Shown here piece by piece: positions 37,188 through 46,779 of a DNA stretch of 64,000 nucleotides (the first letter of the stretch is position 1; each line of letters begins with the position of its first letter). The stretch comes from a bacterium. Its GTDB lineage: Bacteria > Zhuqueibacterota > QNDG01 > DSAB01. The notes beneath the pieces are model-generated. The model did no database searches. It was not told the DNA's origin and worked only from the letters and a program-made list of their open reading frames with translations. The DNA is taken from the NCBI GenBank assembly GCA_016931965.1, contig JAFGDT010000115.1, positions 1 through 64,000 of the forward strand, in the 5' to 3' direction. A program made the position numbers and the translations under genes.

Positions 37188-38372
37188 ATGAGAAATCTTT
37201 TAAGCAGATTATTTGGCGGTTATAAAGGACTCTTTTTTATTTTTATTGTGGGAGTCGGCTTAACCCTTCACCTTTATACTCAGCAGATCATTAATCAACT
37301 CAGAGACGAAACACGCTCAATCGTTCAATTCTACGCCCAGACTGTGGCTCAGGTCACAGAGACAGAATCATCCGACGATATCAGCTTTATTTTTGATCAA
37401 ATCATCTTAAAAATCAATTTCCCCCTGATCAATACAGATGTCAACAAAGTCCCCACCAGTTGGAAAGGAATCAATATTGATCCAAATGATGCTTCAGAAG
37501 AAACAATACATAAGGTACAGCGGATCGTGAATCAATTGGACAAAGAGATTGATCCTGTTCCCATCAGATGGCGAGATATTGTACTGGGATATCTCTATTA
37601 CGGAGATTCCCATCTGATCAAACAGCTTCAGTGGCTCCCTTATATCGAAGCGGGTATCATGGGCCTTTTTATCTTTGCGGGATTTATCGGATATGCCAGT
37701 ATCAAACGCAGTGAACAGCGTTACATTTGGGTGGGTATGGCCAAAGAGACGGCTCATCAACTGGGGACTCCGATCTCTTCTCTTATGGGATGGCTGGAGG
37801 TAATGGAATCTGGAAAATCACGCATTCAAAAACAAATCGCAGTTGAAATTGAGAAAGACCTTCAACGTTTGAGTCAGGTGAGCAAACGATTCTCACAAAT
37901 TGGATCAAAACCCGATCTGAAAAAGACAGATATCAAACCTGTATTGATAGAAGTCATTGAATACATCAAAAGGCGGATCCCTCACATCGGCCATCAGATG
38001 CGTATCCTGGAGTACTTGGAACCCGTCCCGCCCGTAGCGCTCAATATCGATCTGTTTCAGTGGGCTATCGAAAACATCATGAAAAATGGACTCGATGCCA
38101 TCGATAAAAAAAAGGGGCTGATCGAAGTCAAACTGGGACCGATAGTGGACAATAAAAAGATATTTATCGAAATTAAGGACAACGGCAAAGGCATTGGAGG
38201 ATCTAACAAAAAAAAGATTTTTAAACCCGGCTACTCCACAAAAAAAAGAGGCTGGGGGCTGGGCCTGAATTTGGCCAAGAGAATTATCGAGGAATATCAC
38301 AGGGGTAAACTTTATCTGAAGGAAACAAAAGTAGGCGAAGGAACAATTATGCGCATCGAACTCAAGTGCTGA
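37188..38372 (+). CDS. Membrane sensor histidine kinase
   Basis: 394 residues: a transmembrane helix at about 13-30, an extracytoplasmic sensor of about 125 residues, a second helix near 157-177, then HisKA with the H-box GMAKETAHQLGTPISSLMGWLEVM near 186-209 and HATPase with ENIMKNGLDAIDKKKG (N-box), IKDNGKGI and GWGLGLNLAKRI. No receiver domain and no response-regulator gene is next to it, so it is an orphan by position. It follows the flippase gene by 15 bases and may tie envelope state to glycan export. Confidence 0.85.
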   Translation: MRNLLSRLFGGYKGLFFIFIVGVGLTLHLYTQQIINQLRDETRSIVQFYAQTVAQVTETESSDDISFIFDQIILKINFPLINTDVNKVPTSWKGINIDPNDASEETIHKVQRIVNQLDKEIDPVPIRWRDIVLGYLYYGDSHLIKQLQWLPYIEAGIMGLFIFAGFIGYASIKRSEQRYIWVGMAKETAHQLGTPISSLMGWLEVMESGKSRIQKQIAVEIEKDLQRLSQVSKRFSQIGSKPDLKKTDIKPVLIEVIEYIKRRIPHIGHQMRILEYLEPVPPVALNIDLFQWAIENIMKNGLDAIDKKKGLIEVKLGPIVDNKKIFIEIKDNGKGIGGSNKKKIFKPGYSTKKRGWGLGLNLAKRIIEEYHRGKLYLKETKVGEGTIMRIELKC

Positions 38373-38439
38373 TTCTCTTTGAGAAAAAATTCTTCTTGAC
38401 ATATTCATCTTTTTTTTTAAACTGTTTGGTATATCTTTT

Positions 38440-38468
38440 TTGAACATCGTTTAACAATCCAATAAAAT
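38440..38468 (+). promoter_or_regulatory. Sigma-70-type promoter before the acyl ligase gene
   Basis: TTGAAC (38440-38445), a 17-base spacer and TAAAAT (38463-38468) are followed by the strong AGGAGGGG ribosome site at 38491. This supports a new transcript starting near 38475. Confidence 0.6.
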
Positions 38469-38502
38469 ATTCTCCAAATAATAAATGGAGAGGAGGGGAA
38501 AA

Positions 38503-40023
38503 ATGATGATACTGCATCAGGATTTTGTAAAGGTCGCTAAAAAATTCAGTAAGAAATTGGCCATTATTGACCGGACCCGCGACAGTAAAGTGTCTTATTC
38601 AAAAGCACTTATTGCATCACTGATCTTATCTAAAAAATTTCAAAAATACGAAGAACAATACATTGGTGTGATGATTCCCACTTCTGCTGGCTGTTTCTTA
38701 ACCATACTCGGGTTATTGATGACTGGAAAGGTTCCTGTGATGATTAATTATTCAACAGGTGCTGCAGAAAATTGTGAATACGCTCAAAATAAAATCGGAT
38801 TTAAAACGATTATCACTTCTCAAGCGCTGCTCGATAAAATAGGATGTCCTCTGGTACCCGGTATGATATGCATCGAAGATATCATGAAAGAAATTACGAC
38901 CATCAACAAGCTGAGTGCTGCATTGAAATCCAAACTTCCCGCCACGATGATTAGCAATTCATTTCCAAAGGCAGATATGGATGATGATGTGGTCATTCTT
39001 TTTACAAGCGGCAGCGAAAAAGATCCCAAGGCAGTTCAATTGACACATCGAAATATCGGATCCAATATCGAAAGCATCCGGGCATTTCTGGAATTGTCAG
39101 AGAATGATATCATGATGTCCATCCTGCCTCTTTTTCACGTTTTCGGGCATAATATCAATTTCTGGCTTCCTTTGAGTATCGGGATGACTGCTGTGACCTA
39201 TGCCAATCCCCTGGATTATAAAACCATCCCCAAAATCATGAAAGAAGAAAAAATCAGCGTCATTGCCGCCACACCGATTTTCTTTTCGGGATATTTAAGA
39301 GAATCCACTCCAGGAGATTTCGAAACCTGTCGAATCATGATTGCGGGAGCGGACAAATGCCCCGAACCCCTGCGCGAAGGGTATATGAAAAAACACAAGA
39401 AAGTGCTGCTTGAAGGCTATGGCGCAACCGAGACAAGTCCCGTGATCTCTGCCAATATCCCGGATCAAAACAAGCCGGGGAGCATCGGGAAAATTCTCCC
39501 CAATATCCGTGTAAAAATCACAGAGATCAATACGGGCAAAGAACTGCCAAGGGGTCAGGAGGGGAAAATCCTCGTAAAAGGGGACTTGGTCATGAAAGGG
39601 TACTACGATGATATTGAGGAAACCTCTTTGCACATTAAGGATGGTTGGTACGATACAGGGGATATGGGAATTCTTGATGAGGATGGTTATTTATGGCATA
39701 AGGGTCGGCTCAAGCGGTTTGTCAAAATTGGAGGCGAAATGGTTTCTCTTGTGAAAACAGAGGATGTACTCGAAAAACTGCTTCCTGCCGGTGTCGATTG
39801 TTGTGTCGTTGAAATTCCCGATCCACGCAAAGGCGCCAGACTCATTGCCGCCGTTACAGGAAAAGTAAACGACAAAGAAATGATCAATAAAATGTCAAAA
39901 TCTCTTCCATCCATCGCTATTCCCAGCCAATTTATTCTATTTGATGAACTACCGAAAATGGGAAGCGGGAAAATGGATTTTCGAACCATTACAGAAATGG
40001 TGAAAGAGCGGTTTCAAAAATAG
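38503..40023 (+). CDS. AMP-forming acyl ligase similar to the acyl-ACP synthetase half of Aas
   Basis: Activates a fatty acid with ATP for transfer to a carrier. In 506 residues: P-loop ILFTSGSEKDPKAVQLTHRN near 165-185, GYGATETSPVISAN near 305-318, GWYDTGDMGILDEDG near 385-400, and RLKRFVKIGGEMVSL, with the catalytic lysine in PKMGSGKMDF near the end. The SGSEKDPKAV and KIGGEMVSL forms match the synthetase half of Aas better than ordinary acyl-CoA ligases; the acyltransferase half is missing. ATG 38503 is chosen over 38485 because AGGAGG is six bases before it. First gene of a lipid-related cassette. Confidence 0.82.
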   Translation: MMILHQDFVKVAKKFSKKLAIIDRTRDSKVSYSKALIASLILSKKFQKYEEQYIGVMIPTSAGCFLTILGLLMTGKVPVMINYSTGAAENCEYAQNKIGFKTIITSQALLDKIGCPLVPGMICIEDIMKEITTINKLSAALKSKLPATMISNSFPKADMDDDVVILFTSGSEKDPKAVQLTHRNIGSNIESIRAFLELSENDIMMSILPLFHVFGHNINFWLPLSIGMTAVTYANPLDYKTIPKIMKEEKISVIAATPIFFSGYLRESTPGDFETCRIMIAGADKCPEPLREGYMKKHKKVLLEGYGATETSPVISANIPDQNKPGSIGKILPNIRVKITEINTGKELPRGQEGKILVKGDLVMKGYYDDIEETSLHIKDGWYDTGDMGILDEDGYLWHKGRLKRFVKIGGEMVSLVKTEDVLEKLLPAGVDCCVVEIPDPRKGARLIAAVTGKVNDKEMINKMSKSLPSIAIPSQFILFDELPKMGSGKMDFRTITEMVKERFQK

Positions 40024-40079
40024 GAGTAATAAAAAGACCAACAAAGAAATCTGAACTGCAGAAAATAGTGACGACATGC

Positions 40080-41105
40080 ATGATTAGAAAGGAATCTCGA
40101 TTGAACTGGAAGTTTTGGATTGGTATAATTATAGGAATTTTATTTTTATTTCTTGCCTTTCGTAAAGTGGATTTTAATGAAATCGGGATCGCCTTAAAAA
40201 ATGCGAATTATATCTACACCATTCCGGCTATTCTTCTGACTGTTCTCAGTTTATGGTTGAGATCTCTCAGATGGCATTTCATGTTACAGCAAATCAAGAA
40301 AATAAGACTGAACAGTCTGTTTTCAGCGACGATGATCGGATTTATGGCCAATTATCTATTCCCCGCCAGATTGGGAGAATTCGTACGGGCTTACGTTATT
40401 GGGGAAAAAGAGTCTATCAGCAAGAGTGCTTCCTTTGCCACAATCATTTTTGAGCGCATTCTTGACGGGATAACCATACTCACATTTCTATTCATCATAT
40501 TGATATGCTTTTCTTTCCCTTTGCCCGATTGGATGAAAAGTGCAGTCTACCTTGCCTGTGGATTCTACATTCTCTCACTTCTATTTCTAATCCTGTTGAA
40601 AGTCCAGACAGACAAGGCCTTGAAACTGACCAGTTTCATCTTTCGCCCTCTGCCGAAAAAGATACAGAACAAATTTTTAACGACACTAAATTCATTTATT
40701 ACAGGTTTACAAATTCTGCATCATTTCAGAAATATCCTTGTGTCTGTTTTCTTGTCTGTACTCGTCTGGATTCCCCCAGGTTTCATTATCTATTTCATTC
40801 TCATCTCTTTTGACATTTTCCTACCGCTATATGCTTCCTATCTCATTCTGGTTATTTTTTGTTTCGGTGTGATGATTCCTTCAGCTCCTGGATTTATCGG
40901 CACCATTCAATTTCTTTCTGTTTCTGGTCTTGCTCTTTTCGGTGTTTCAAAAGGTCAGGCATTGAGTTTTTCTTTTTTATATCACCTCTGTCAGTACATT
41001 CCGATTATCACCATTGGTCTCATATATTTCTTCATTGAAGGTTTCTCATTTGCACAGATTAAGTGCTCACAAAAAATAGAAGAAGTAGAAACGAACAGAT
41101 CTTAG
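40080..41105 (+). CDS. Flippase-like membrane protein, LPG-synthase transmembrane-domain family
   Basis: A roughly 341-residue integral membrane protein with about eight helices, belonging to the family of the lysylphosphatidylglycerol synthase membrane part (UPF0104/DUF2156-type N-terminus without the transferase): LSLWLRSLRWHFMLQQIKKI, then LFPARLGEFVRAYVIGEKESISKSASFATIIFERILDG, and IPSAPGFIGTIQF. Such stand-alone members are linked to lipid or glycolipid translocation. The track start is a GTG at 40068; ATG 40080 is the likelier start. The neighbouring ligase and kinase suggest work on an acylated or phosphorylated lipid. Confidence 0.8.
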   Translation: MIRKESRLNWKFWIGIIIGILFLFLAFRKVDFNEIGIALKNANYIYTIPAILLTVLSLWLRSLRWHFMLQQIKKIRLNSLFSATMIGFMANYLFPARLGEFVRAYVIGEKESISKSASFATIIFERILDGITILTFLFIILICFSFPLPDWMKSAVYLACGFYILSLLFLILLKVQTDKALKLTSFIFRPLPKKIQNKFLTTLNSFITGLQILHHFRNILVSVFLSVLVWIPPGFIIYFILISFDIFLPLYASYLILVIFCFGVMIPSAPGFIGTIQFLSVSGLALFGVSKGQALSFSFLYHLCQYIPIITIGLIYFFIEGFSFAQIKCSQKIEEVETNRS

Positions 41106-41161
41106 GCAATCTCCTATACAGTTCATCGAATATTTTCACAAACAAGAAAAAGGGTTTTCTC

Positions 41162-42739
41162 ATGGCTGAAAAATATATTGTTGCTCATGATATGGGTACC
41201 AGTGGGAACAAGGCCGTCCTTTTTACGATCTACGGAAATATGGTGAGCACTGCCCATGAATACTATCCCATGTTTCATCCACATCCCGGATATGCTGAAC
41301 AGAATCCGAATGATTGGCTCGATGCCGTGTGTAAAACAACACGCGCTGTACTCGAAAAAAGAAAAATACATCCTGAAGATGTAGCCGGTATCACATTCTC
41401 ATCTTGCACACAGACACTGGTTCCTGTCTCAAAGGACGGAACACCATTAAGAAGGGCAATCAGCTGGCTGGATGGCCGAAGCGCAGAGATCATGCGTCGA
41501 AAATTATGGACACCGCCAAGAATCATGAGATACAACATATTCAAATTGCTCAAATTTCTGACCATTACCGGAGGCAGTCCGGGTCACACGGGCAAAGATC
41601 AAATCGGAAAAATTTTGTGGATGCATGAACATGAACCAGATCTTTTTGAAAAAACATACAAATTCATTGACGCAAAAGATTTCATTCTTTACCATTTGAC
41701 AGGAAACATGGTAACATCCGTGGATCTGGCTGTGATCTGGTGGTTTCTGGATACCCGAAAGAATCGAAACCAATGGCATCCCAAGCTCTGCAAACTCGCA
41801 GGCATCACAACCGAAAAATTAGCCGAAGTTCGCGAGAGTGCGGAAGTCATCGGACAGCTCACTCCCGAAATGGCCAAAAGAACTGGGTTGCTTCCTGGAA
41901 CTCCTGTCATCAACGGGGCCGGTGATTTAAGTGCAGAAGCACTCGGTTCCGGAGCGATCGGAGAAGGCGAGCTCCACATCAGTCTGGGAACCAGTGGATG
42001 GGTGGCCGGCCATTTTACAAAACGGAAAATTGACTTGGCCCATTACACAGGATGCATCGGCAGCGCTTATCCCCAAAAATATTATCTGGGGATGGCGCAT
42101 CAGGAAACGGCTGCTATCTGTCTGGAATGGCTGAAAAACAAGGTGCTCTACCATGAAGAGCAGTTGAAAGAGGAACATCATGTCCCTGACATCTATAAAA
42201 TATTGGATCAACTGGCTGAAAAGGCAGGACCCGGAGCCGGAGGATTGATGTTTACACCCTGGATGTATGGTGAACGGTGTCCCTTGGATGACGATTTTGT
42301 CCGAGCAGGCTTGTTCAACATCGGGCTGAACCATTCACGCGAGCACATTATCCGCGCTGTTTTTGAAGGGATTTCCTTCAACACGCGATGGGCCATGGAA
42401 ACACTGGAGAATCTTTTTTCTAAAGTTGTCTCCCTAAATATCATTGGCGGTGGTGCACAGAGCGATGTCTGGTGCCAGATCATTGCGGACATTTCAAATC
42501 GGGTAATCAACCGTGTTGCGGATCCCCAGCAGGCCGGTGCAAGGGGTGTGGCCCTGTTGGCAAGCATGACACTGGGATATATTGATTCATATGAAGATAT
42601 TAAAAAATATATCAAAATAGATCAGACCTTTACACCCAATCCGGAAAATCGTCAGCTCTACGACAAACTGTTTAAGGAATTCAAGAACATCTACAAACAA
42701 AACAAAAGATGGTATGCACGGATGAATCGACAAGCATAA
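41162..42739 (+). CDS. FGGY-family carbohydrate kinase (xylulokinase-like)
   Basis: Phosphorylates a sugar or polyol with ATP. The protein is 525 residues from the ATG at 41162 (AAGGG upstream); the track start at 41063 lies inside the previous gene. FGGY_N shows VAHDMGTSGNKAVLFTIYG at the start, CTQTLVPVSKDGTPLRRAISWLDGR near 80-104 and NGAGDLSAEALGSGAIGEGE near 255; FGGY_C shows GGGAQSDVWCQIIADISN near 435 and ADPQQAGARGVALLA. All signature parts are intact. The substrate is unclear: the family includes xylulose, gluconate and glycerol kinases, and its lipid-type neighbours point to an unusual polyol. Confidence 0.85.
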   Translation: MAEKYIVAHDMGTSGNKAVLFTIYGNMVSTAHEYYPMFHPHPGYAEQNPNDWLDAVCKTTRAVLEKRKIHPEDVAGITFSSCTQTLVPVSKDGTPLRRAISWLDGRSAEIMRRKLWTPPRIMRYNIFKLLKFLTITGGSPGHTGKDQIGKILWMHEHEPDLFEKTYKFIDAKDFILYHLTGNMVTSVDLAVIWWFLDTRKNRNQWHPKLCKLAGITTEKLAEVRESAEVIGQLTPEMAKRTGLLPGTPVINGAGDLSAEALGSGAIGEGELHISLGTSGWVAGHFTKRKIDLAHYTGCIGSAYPQKYYLGMAHQETAAICLEWLKNKVLYHEEQLKEEHHVPDIYKILDQLAEKAGPGAGGLMFTPWMYGERCPLDDDFVRAGLFNIGLNHSREHIIRAVFEGISFNTRWAMETLENLFSKVVSLNIIGGGAQSDVWCQIIADISNRVINRVADPQQAGARGVALLASMTLGYIDSYEDIKKYIKIDQTFTPNPENRQLYDKLFKEFKNIYKQNKRWYARMNRQA

Positions 42740-42769
42740 TAAGATTTTCAGACCAGAAAAAGGAAATCG

Positions 42770-43642
42770 ATGCCAATAAAATCCAACGACATATCAGATT
42801 GTATCCATCCCGAAGCAACCTATGAAATCAAAATAATCTCTGTATCCGATAATGTCTCATTGAGGGTCATTCAACTGTCGCCTGCCATGGACCGAGGACA
42901 GCCGGTTGTTGTCTTTATTGCCGGCTGGATCTCTTTAATCTCAGCGTGGAAAAATGTGCTCAAAGAAATAACAAAAGATCACACGGTCTATTATGTGGAG
43001 ACAAGAGAAAAAATATCTTCCCAAGTCCAAGGAAAAACAACGTACAGCATCGAGGCGATTGGCCGGGATATCGTCCATTTAACCTCTCAACTCAATCTTA
43101 AGGAGAGGAAGTACATTCTATTCGGAAGTTCCCTGGGAGCTACGGCGATTCTCGATTGCTGTCGATCTCTAACGATGGCTCCTTTATGTCTTATACTCGT
43201 AGGACCCAACGCCCACTTCCGCGTTCCCAAAATCGGTATGGTTGTGGTCAGAATCTTCCCACCGAGATTATACCTTTTGTTGAAGCCTTATATTAAATGG
43301 TATCTCAAGACATTTCGTCTTGATATCAAAAGCGATTACGCCCAGTACGAAAAATATGGCCGTTATCTCGATTCAGCCGATCCCTGGAAATTGAAAAAAG
43401 CCGCCCTTGCTTTTTCAAAATATACGGTCTGGGAGGTACTGAAAACAATCAAATATCCAACCCTGATTATCGGCGCATCAAAGGATATCTTACACGAACC
43501 CGCCAATCTTCAGCAGATGGTTCAAACCATGGCAAATGCAACATATGTGGATCTGGAAACCAACAAACGCACACACAGTGAGGAAGTGGTTAAGGTGACA
43601 AAAAGGTATATTCACCATGTTCAAGAGATGAATAGGAAGTGA
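42770..43642 (+). CDS. Alpha/beta-hydrolase
   Basis: 290 residues of the alpha/beta-hydrolase fold. The nucleophile elbow is GSSLGA near 124-129, an acid in IIGASKDILHEP near 240, and a histidine in NKRTHSEE near 267 completes the triad. An early FIAGWISLISAWKNV takes the place of the usual HG oxyanion motif. There is no signal peptide, so it is cytoplasmic. It follows the kinase by 30 bases and may be an esterase or lipase-type enzyme acting in the same pathway as the acyl ligase. Confidence 0.78.
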   Translation: MPIKSNDISDCIHPEATYEIKIISVSDNVSLRVIQLSPAMDRGQPVVVFIAGWISLISAWKNVLKEITKDHTVYYVETREKISSQVQGKTTYSIEAIGRDIVHLTSQLNLKERKYILFGSSLGATAILDCCRSLTMAPLCLILVGPNAHFRVPKIGMVVVRIFPPRLYLLLKPYIKWYLKTFRLDIKSDYAQYEKYGRYLDSADPWKLKKAALAFSKYTVWEVLKTIKYPTLIIGASKDILHEPANLQQMVQTMANATYVDLETNKRTHSEEVVKVTKRYIHHVQEMNRK

Positions 43643-43690
43643 ATTTGCTTCCCCCCGCACTGATTCTCTTAAACATCTTATAATTTGCTC

Positions 43691-43719
43691 TTGATTTTTA
43701 CATTAAAAACATATATAAT
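43691..43719 (+). promoter_or_regulatory. Sigma-70-type promoter of the nnr gene
   Basis: TTGATT (43691-43696), a 17-base spacer and a perfect TATAAT (43714-43719). The start near 43726 lies about 50 bases before the preferred ATG. Confidence 0.65.
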
Positions 43720-43774
43720 TTGATGATTAAAATACACCATCATGAATCATCTCCCATCACCAAAGGAGCAAGTC

Positions 43775-45349
43775 ATGAAAATCACCCGTGTAGAAGAAAT
43801 GAGAAAATGTGATGCAGCCGCCATCACAAAATATGGGATCACCGATGAACTTCTCATGGAGAATGCAGGACTGGCTTCATCTCGGGTGATATCTCAGGAA
43901 TTCGGCATCCAAAATCACCGTTTTCTCATACTCTGCGGTATTGGAAACAACGGTGGAGACGGCCTGGTCGTGGCGCGTCAAATACATTCAATGGGAGGAC
44001 AGGTAACCATTTTTCTTTTCGGAGATCCCAAGAACTTTAAAGGAGCAGCAAAAAAGAATTTTGAAATCGTATCCAAATTGCCAATAAACCTGAGACAGAT
44101 CAAATCTGTTAGACCTTTGAAAACCGAAATACTCCTCCACGATGCGGTGGTTGATGCTCTCTTTGGGACCGGATTGACAAGAAATGTAGAGTCCATTTAC
44201 AAGGAAGCCATTGAACTGGTGAACAGTTCAAGTAAAACTGTCTTCAGCCTGGACATTCCATCCGGTATCAACGGTAATTCGGGACAGGTTATGGGAACTG
44301 CTGTCCGAGCCGATTTTACCATCACATTCGGTTTGCCGAAAGTGGGTAACATCCTTTATCCGGGTTATGTGTATTGTGGTAAGTTATTCGTATCCCACAT
44401 CTCTTTCCCCCTGTCCCTTTATACCCAGAATTCACTTAAAATAGCAATCAACCAGCCAAATCAACTGCCACCAAGAGATGCGAATGGCCACAAAGGGAGC
44501 TTTGGGGATGTACTTTTCATTGCAGGTGCATTGAACTACTTCGGAGCCCCCTACTTTTCCGCACTCTCTTTTCTGAAAGCGGGAGGCGGATACGCCAGAC
44601 TCGCATCGCCTGCATCCATGACGCCATTTATCGCCAACAAAGGCAGTGAAATTGTATTTGTTCCTCTGAAGGAGACAAGCTCATTCTGCATTGCCTTTGA
44701 GAATTTGAATACACTCATGACCCTTTCCGAAAAATGCGACATGGTCGTATTGGGACCGGGCTTGTCATTGAATGAAGAAACCCAGGGATTGGTCATTCAA
44801 TTGGCAAAGAAAATCGAAAAGCCCCTCCTCGTTGATGGTGATGGGCTGACGGCACTTTCACAGGACATGGATATCATCACAAAAAGAAAACATCCAACGA
44901 TACTGACACCCCATTTGGGAGAAATGTCGAGAATGACCGGGAAAAGCATTCAAGAGATCGGAGAGGATAAACTATCGATCCTGCAAATTGAGGCGAAAAA
45001 ACGCAATGCCATCATTGCATTGAAAGGGGCACATTCAATGATTGGGTACCCGGATGGCAGTGTATTCATCAACATGAGCGGCAATTCCGGCATGGCCACT
45101 GCAGGTTCGGGCGATGTACTCACAGGAACGATTGCGGCCATGCTTGGATTGGGATTGCCTTTGGAAGAAAGTGTTCGAACAGGTGTTTTTCTGCATGGAT
45201 TTTCCGGAGATCTGGCTGCACAGGAAAATGGCGAAGACGGGATGACGGCCCAGGATATACTCGATTATCTCCCCTATGCCGTAAAACAATACAGGGATGA
45301 ATATCACGAGATTATTGCGAATGATTACCACAGTATTTACTCAGTGTAA
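43775..45349 (+). CDS. nnr: Bifunctional NAD(P)H-hydrate repair enzyme
   Basis: Repairs hydrated NAD(P)H: the N-terminal YjeF domain is the epimerase and the C-terminal domain the ADP- or ATP-dependent dehydratase. In 524 residues: VEEMRKCDAAAITKYGI and LMENAG at the start, CGIGNNGGDGLVVAR near 50-65, then GHKGSFGDVLFIAGA near 237, TPHLGEMSRM near 370 and NSGMATAGSGDVLTGTIAAMLG near 430-451. ATG 43775 is preferred over 43742 since AAGGAG stands six bases before it and it gives the family N-terminus. Confidence 0.94.
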   Translation: MKITRVEEMRKCDAAAITKYGITDELLMENAGLASSRVISQEFGIQNHRFLILCGIGNNGGDGLVVARQIHSMGGQVTIFLFGDPKNFKGAAKKNFEIVSKLPINLRQIKSVRPLKTEILLHDAVVDALFGTGLTRNVESIYKEAIELVNSSSKTVFSLDIPSGINGNSGQVMGTAVRADFTITFGLPKVGNILYPGYVYCGKLFVSHISFPLSLYTQNSLKIAINQPNQLPPRDANGHKGSFGDVLFIAGALNYFGAPYFSALSFLKAGGGYARLASPASMTPFIANKGSEIVFVPLKETSSFCIAFENLNTLMTLSEKCDMVVLGPGLSLNEETQGLVIQLAKKIEKPLLVDGDGLTALSQDMDIITKRKHPTILTPHLGEMSRMTGKSIQEIGEDKLSILQIEAKKRNAIIALKGAHSMIGYPDGSVFINMSGNSGMATAGSGDVLTGTIAAMLGLGLPLEESVRTGVFLHGFSGDLAAQENGEDGMTAQDILDYLPYAVKQYRDEYHEIIANDYHSIYSV

Positions 45350-45383
45350 AATCCTTTTTTAAAAAAACCATTCAGATATTCAG

Positions 45384-46283
45384 ATGGATATAAACAGTAT
45401 CATCAAGACCTGGTTTCTTCAGGTTCGCGGACCCTTTCTGATTTTATCTGTTGTTCTTGTACTCCTGGGGATGGCATTGGCATACCAAAGTGGTGTAATT
45501 CATTGGATGCATGGTACTCTCCTCATGATCGGTGTTCTTATGACCCACATATCGGTCAACCTTTTTAACGAGTACTCCGATTTCAAGACAAAAATTGATA
45601 CATTTACCCATCGCACACCCTTCAGCGGCGGAAGTGGACTGCTGCAGGCCGGAAACACCTCACCTAAAGCGGTTTTGATGACAGCCTATATCATGTTTTT
45701 TCTCTCAGCCGTGATCGGATTCTATTTCATATGGGTGAGCGGTTGGATGATCGCCATTTTCATGATCATCGGGGGACTGTCTATACGATTTTATACATCT
45801 CATTTGGCCAAATGGCTGCTGGGGGAGTTTTTTGCGGGTCTGGCACTGGGAACGTTTGTGGTTTTGGGTGTTTACTATGCCCTGACCGGTTATCTTACAT
45901 TGAATGCGGTCTTGATTTCCATTCCACCAGGAATATTGACTTTTCTGCTTCTCTTTCTGAATGAATTCCCGGATGCGGAGGCCGATCAAAAAGGTGGACG
46001 GCACCACCTGGTCATCCACTTCGGAAAGAAAAAAGCCTCTCGTATTTATATAGGTGCCATGCTCCTTGTTTATGTCATTATCCTCGCCGCGCCCTTTATC
46101 TGTGCTATTCCTTTTTTAGTATGGATTGCATTGCTGACATCGCCTCTGGCTGTAAAATCAATAAGCATCGTTGTAAAACATGTTGATGATACACCCCAAT
46201 TGATCCCTGCCCTGGGAATGAATGTGGGTGTTGTGATCCTGACCGACCTTTTGCTTGCTGCAGGTTACTTTCTATCCGCATGA
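45384..46283 (+). CDS. UbiA-family prenyltransferase (MenA-like)
   Basis: A 299-residue inner-membrane enzyme with eight or nine helices that attaches an isoprenoid chain to an aromatic acceptor. Both aspartate-rich motifs are present: NLFNEYSDFKTKIDTFTHR near 54-72 and NEFPDAEADQKGGRHHLV near 193-210. Spacing and the GGSGLLQAG loop resemble MenA (1,4-dihydroxy-2-naphthoate octaprenyltransferase), suggesting menaquinone synthesis, but other acceptors are possible. It overlaps the convergent DUF2809 gene by 19 bases. Confidence 0.82.
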   Translation: MDINSIIKTWFLQVRGPFLILSVVLVLLGMALAYQSGVIHWMHGTLLMIGVLMTHISVNLFNEYSDFKTKIDTFTHRTPFSGGSGLLQAGNTSPKAVLMTAYIMFFLSAVIGFYFIWVSGWMIAIFMIIGGLSIRFYTSHLAKWLLGEFFAGLALGTFVVLGVYYALTGYLTLNAVLISIPPGILTFLLLFLNEFPDAEADQKGGRHHLVIHFGKKKASRIYIGAMLLVYVIILAAPFICAIPFLVWIALLTSPLAVKSISIVVKHVDDTPQLIPALGMNVGVVILTDLLLAAGYFLSA

Positions 46284-46726
46284 TGATGATCTTTTTGATC
46301 CGATAGAGCTGACCTACGAAGAAACCCGATCCACAACCATCCGAAAAAGCAACCCACCACATAATAGGGAAAATCCCACCACGAAAATGAGGTACCGATC
46401 AAAGTACGGCCAATAAATGTGGAACGGATTGTTTCAAGAAAGGGTGGATGAGCCAACTGAAACCATTCAAGAAACGAAGTGACTCCAAGTACCCAAAGAG
46501 CAACTTTGAAACGAGAAACCTGCGGCCAGATCAAAACGACAACAAGACACCAGAATAGTTCATACAGCATCCCCCCCGCATAATCGTTGAACCACCATGC
46601 AGCTGGTCCATTATAAAATTTGGATGCAAATCCAATTGGAGTGAGTACCAATAAGGAGATCACTATTTTTATACGAATGGCTCTGGTATTGATCAAAGCT
46701 TGACTCACAAAAAAATGCAGAATCAT
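46265..46726 (-). CDS. DUF2809 membrane protein
   Basis: 153 residues with about four helices. The C-terminal signature FIGRTLIGTSFSWWDFPYYVVGC near 103-125 identifies the DUF2809 family, whose function is not established. Other features are NDYAGGMLYELFWCL and SFLEWFQLAHP. It converges on the UbiA-type gene and its 3' end overlaps it. Confidence 0.85.
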   Translation of the reverse strand: MILHFFVSQALINTRAIRIKIVISLLVLTPIGFASKFYNGPAAWWFNDYAGGMLYELFWCLVVVLIWPQVSRFKVALWVLGVTSFLEWFQLAHPPFLETIRSTFIGRTLIGTSFSWWDFPYYVVGCFFGWLWIGFLRRSALSDQKDHHHADRK

Positions 46727-46779
46727 TTTCCTGAAAGATCAAGTGAAATGATTATCATCATTCGATCGAACGGCGTTTA

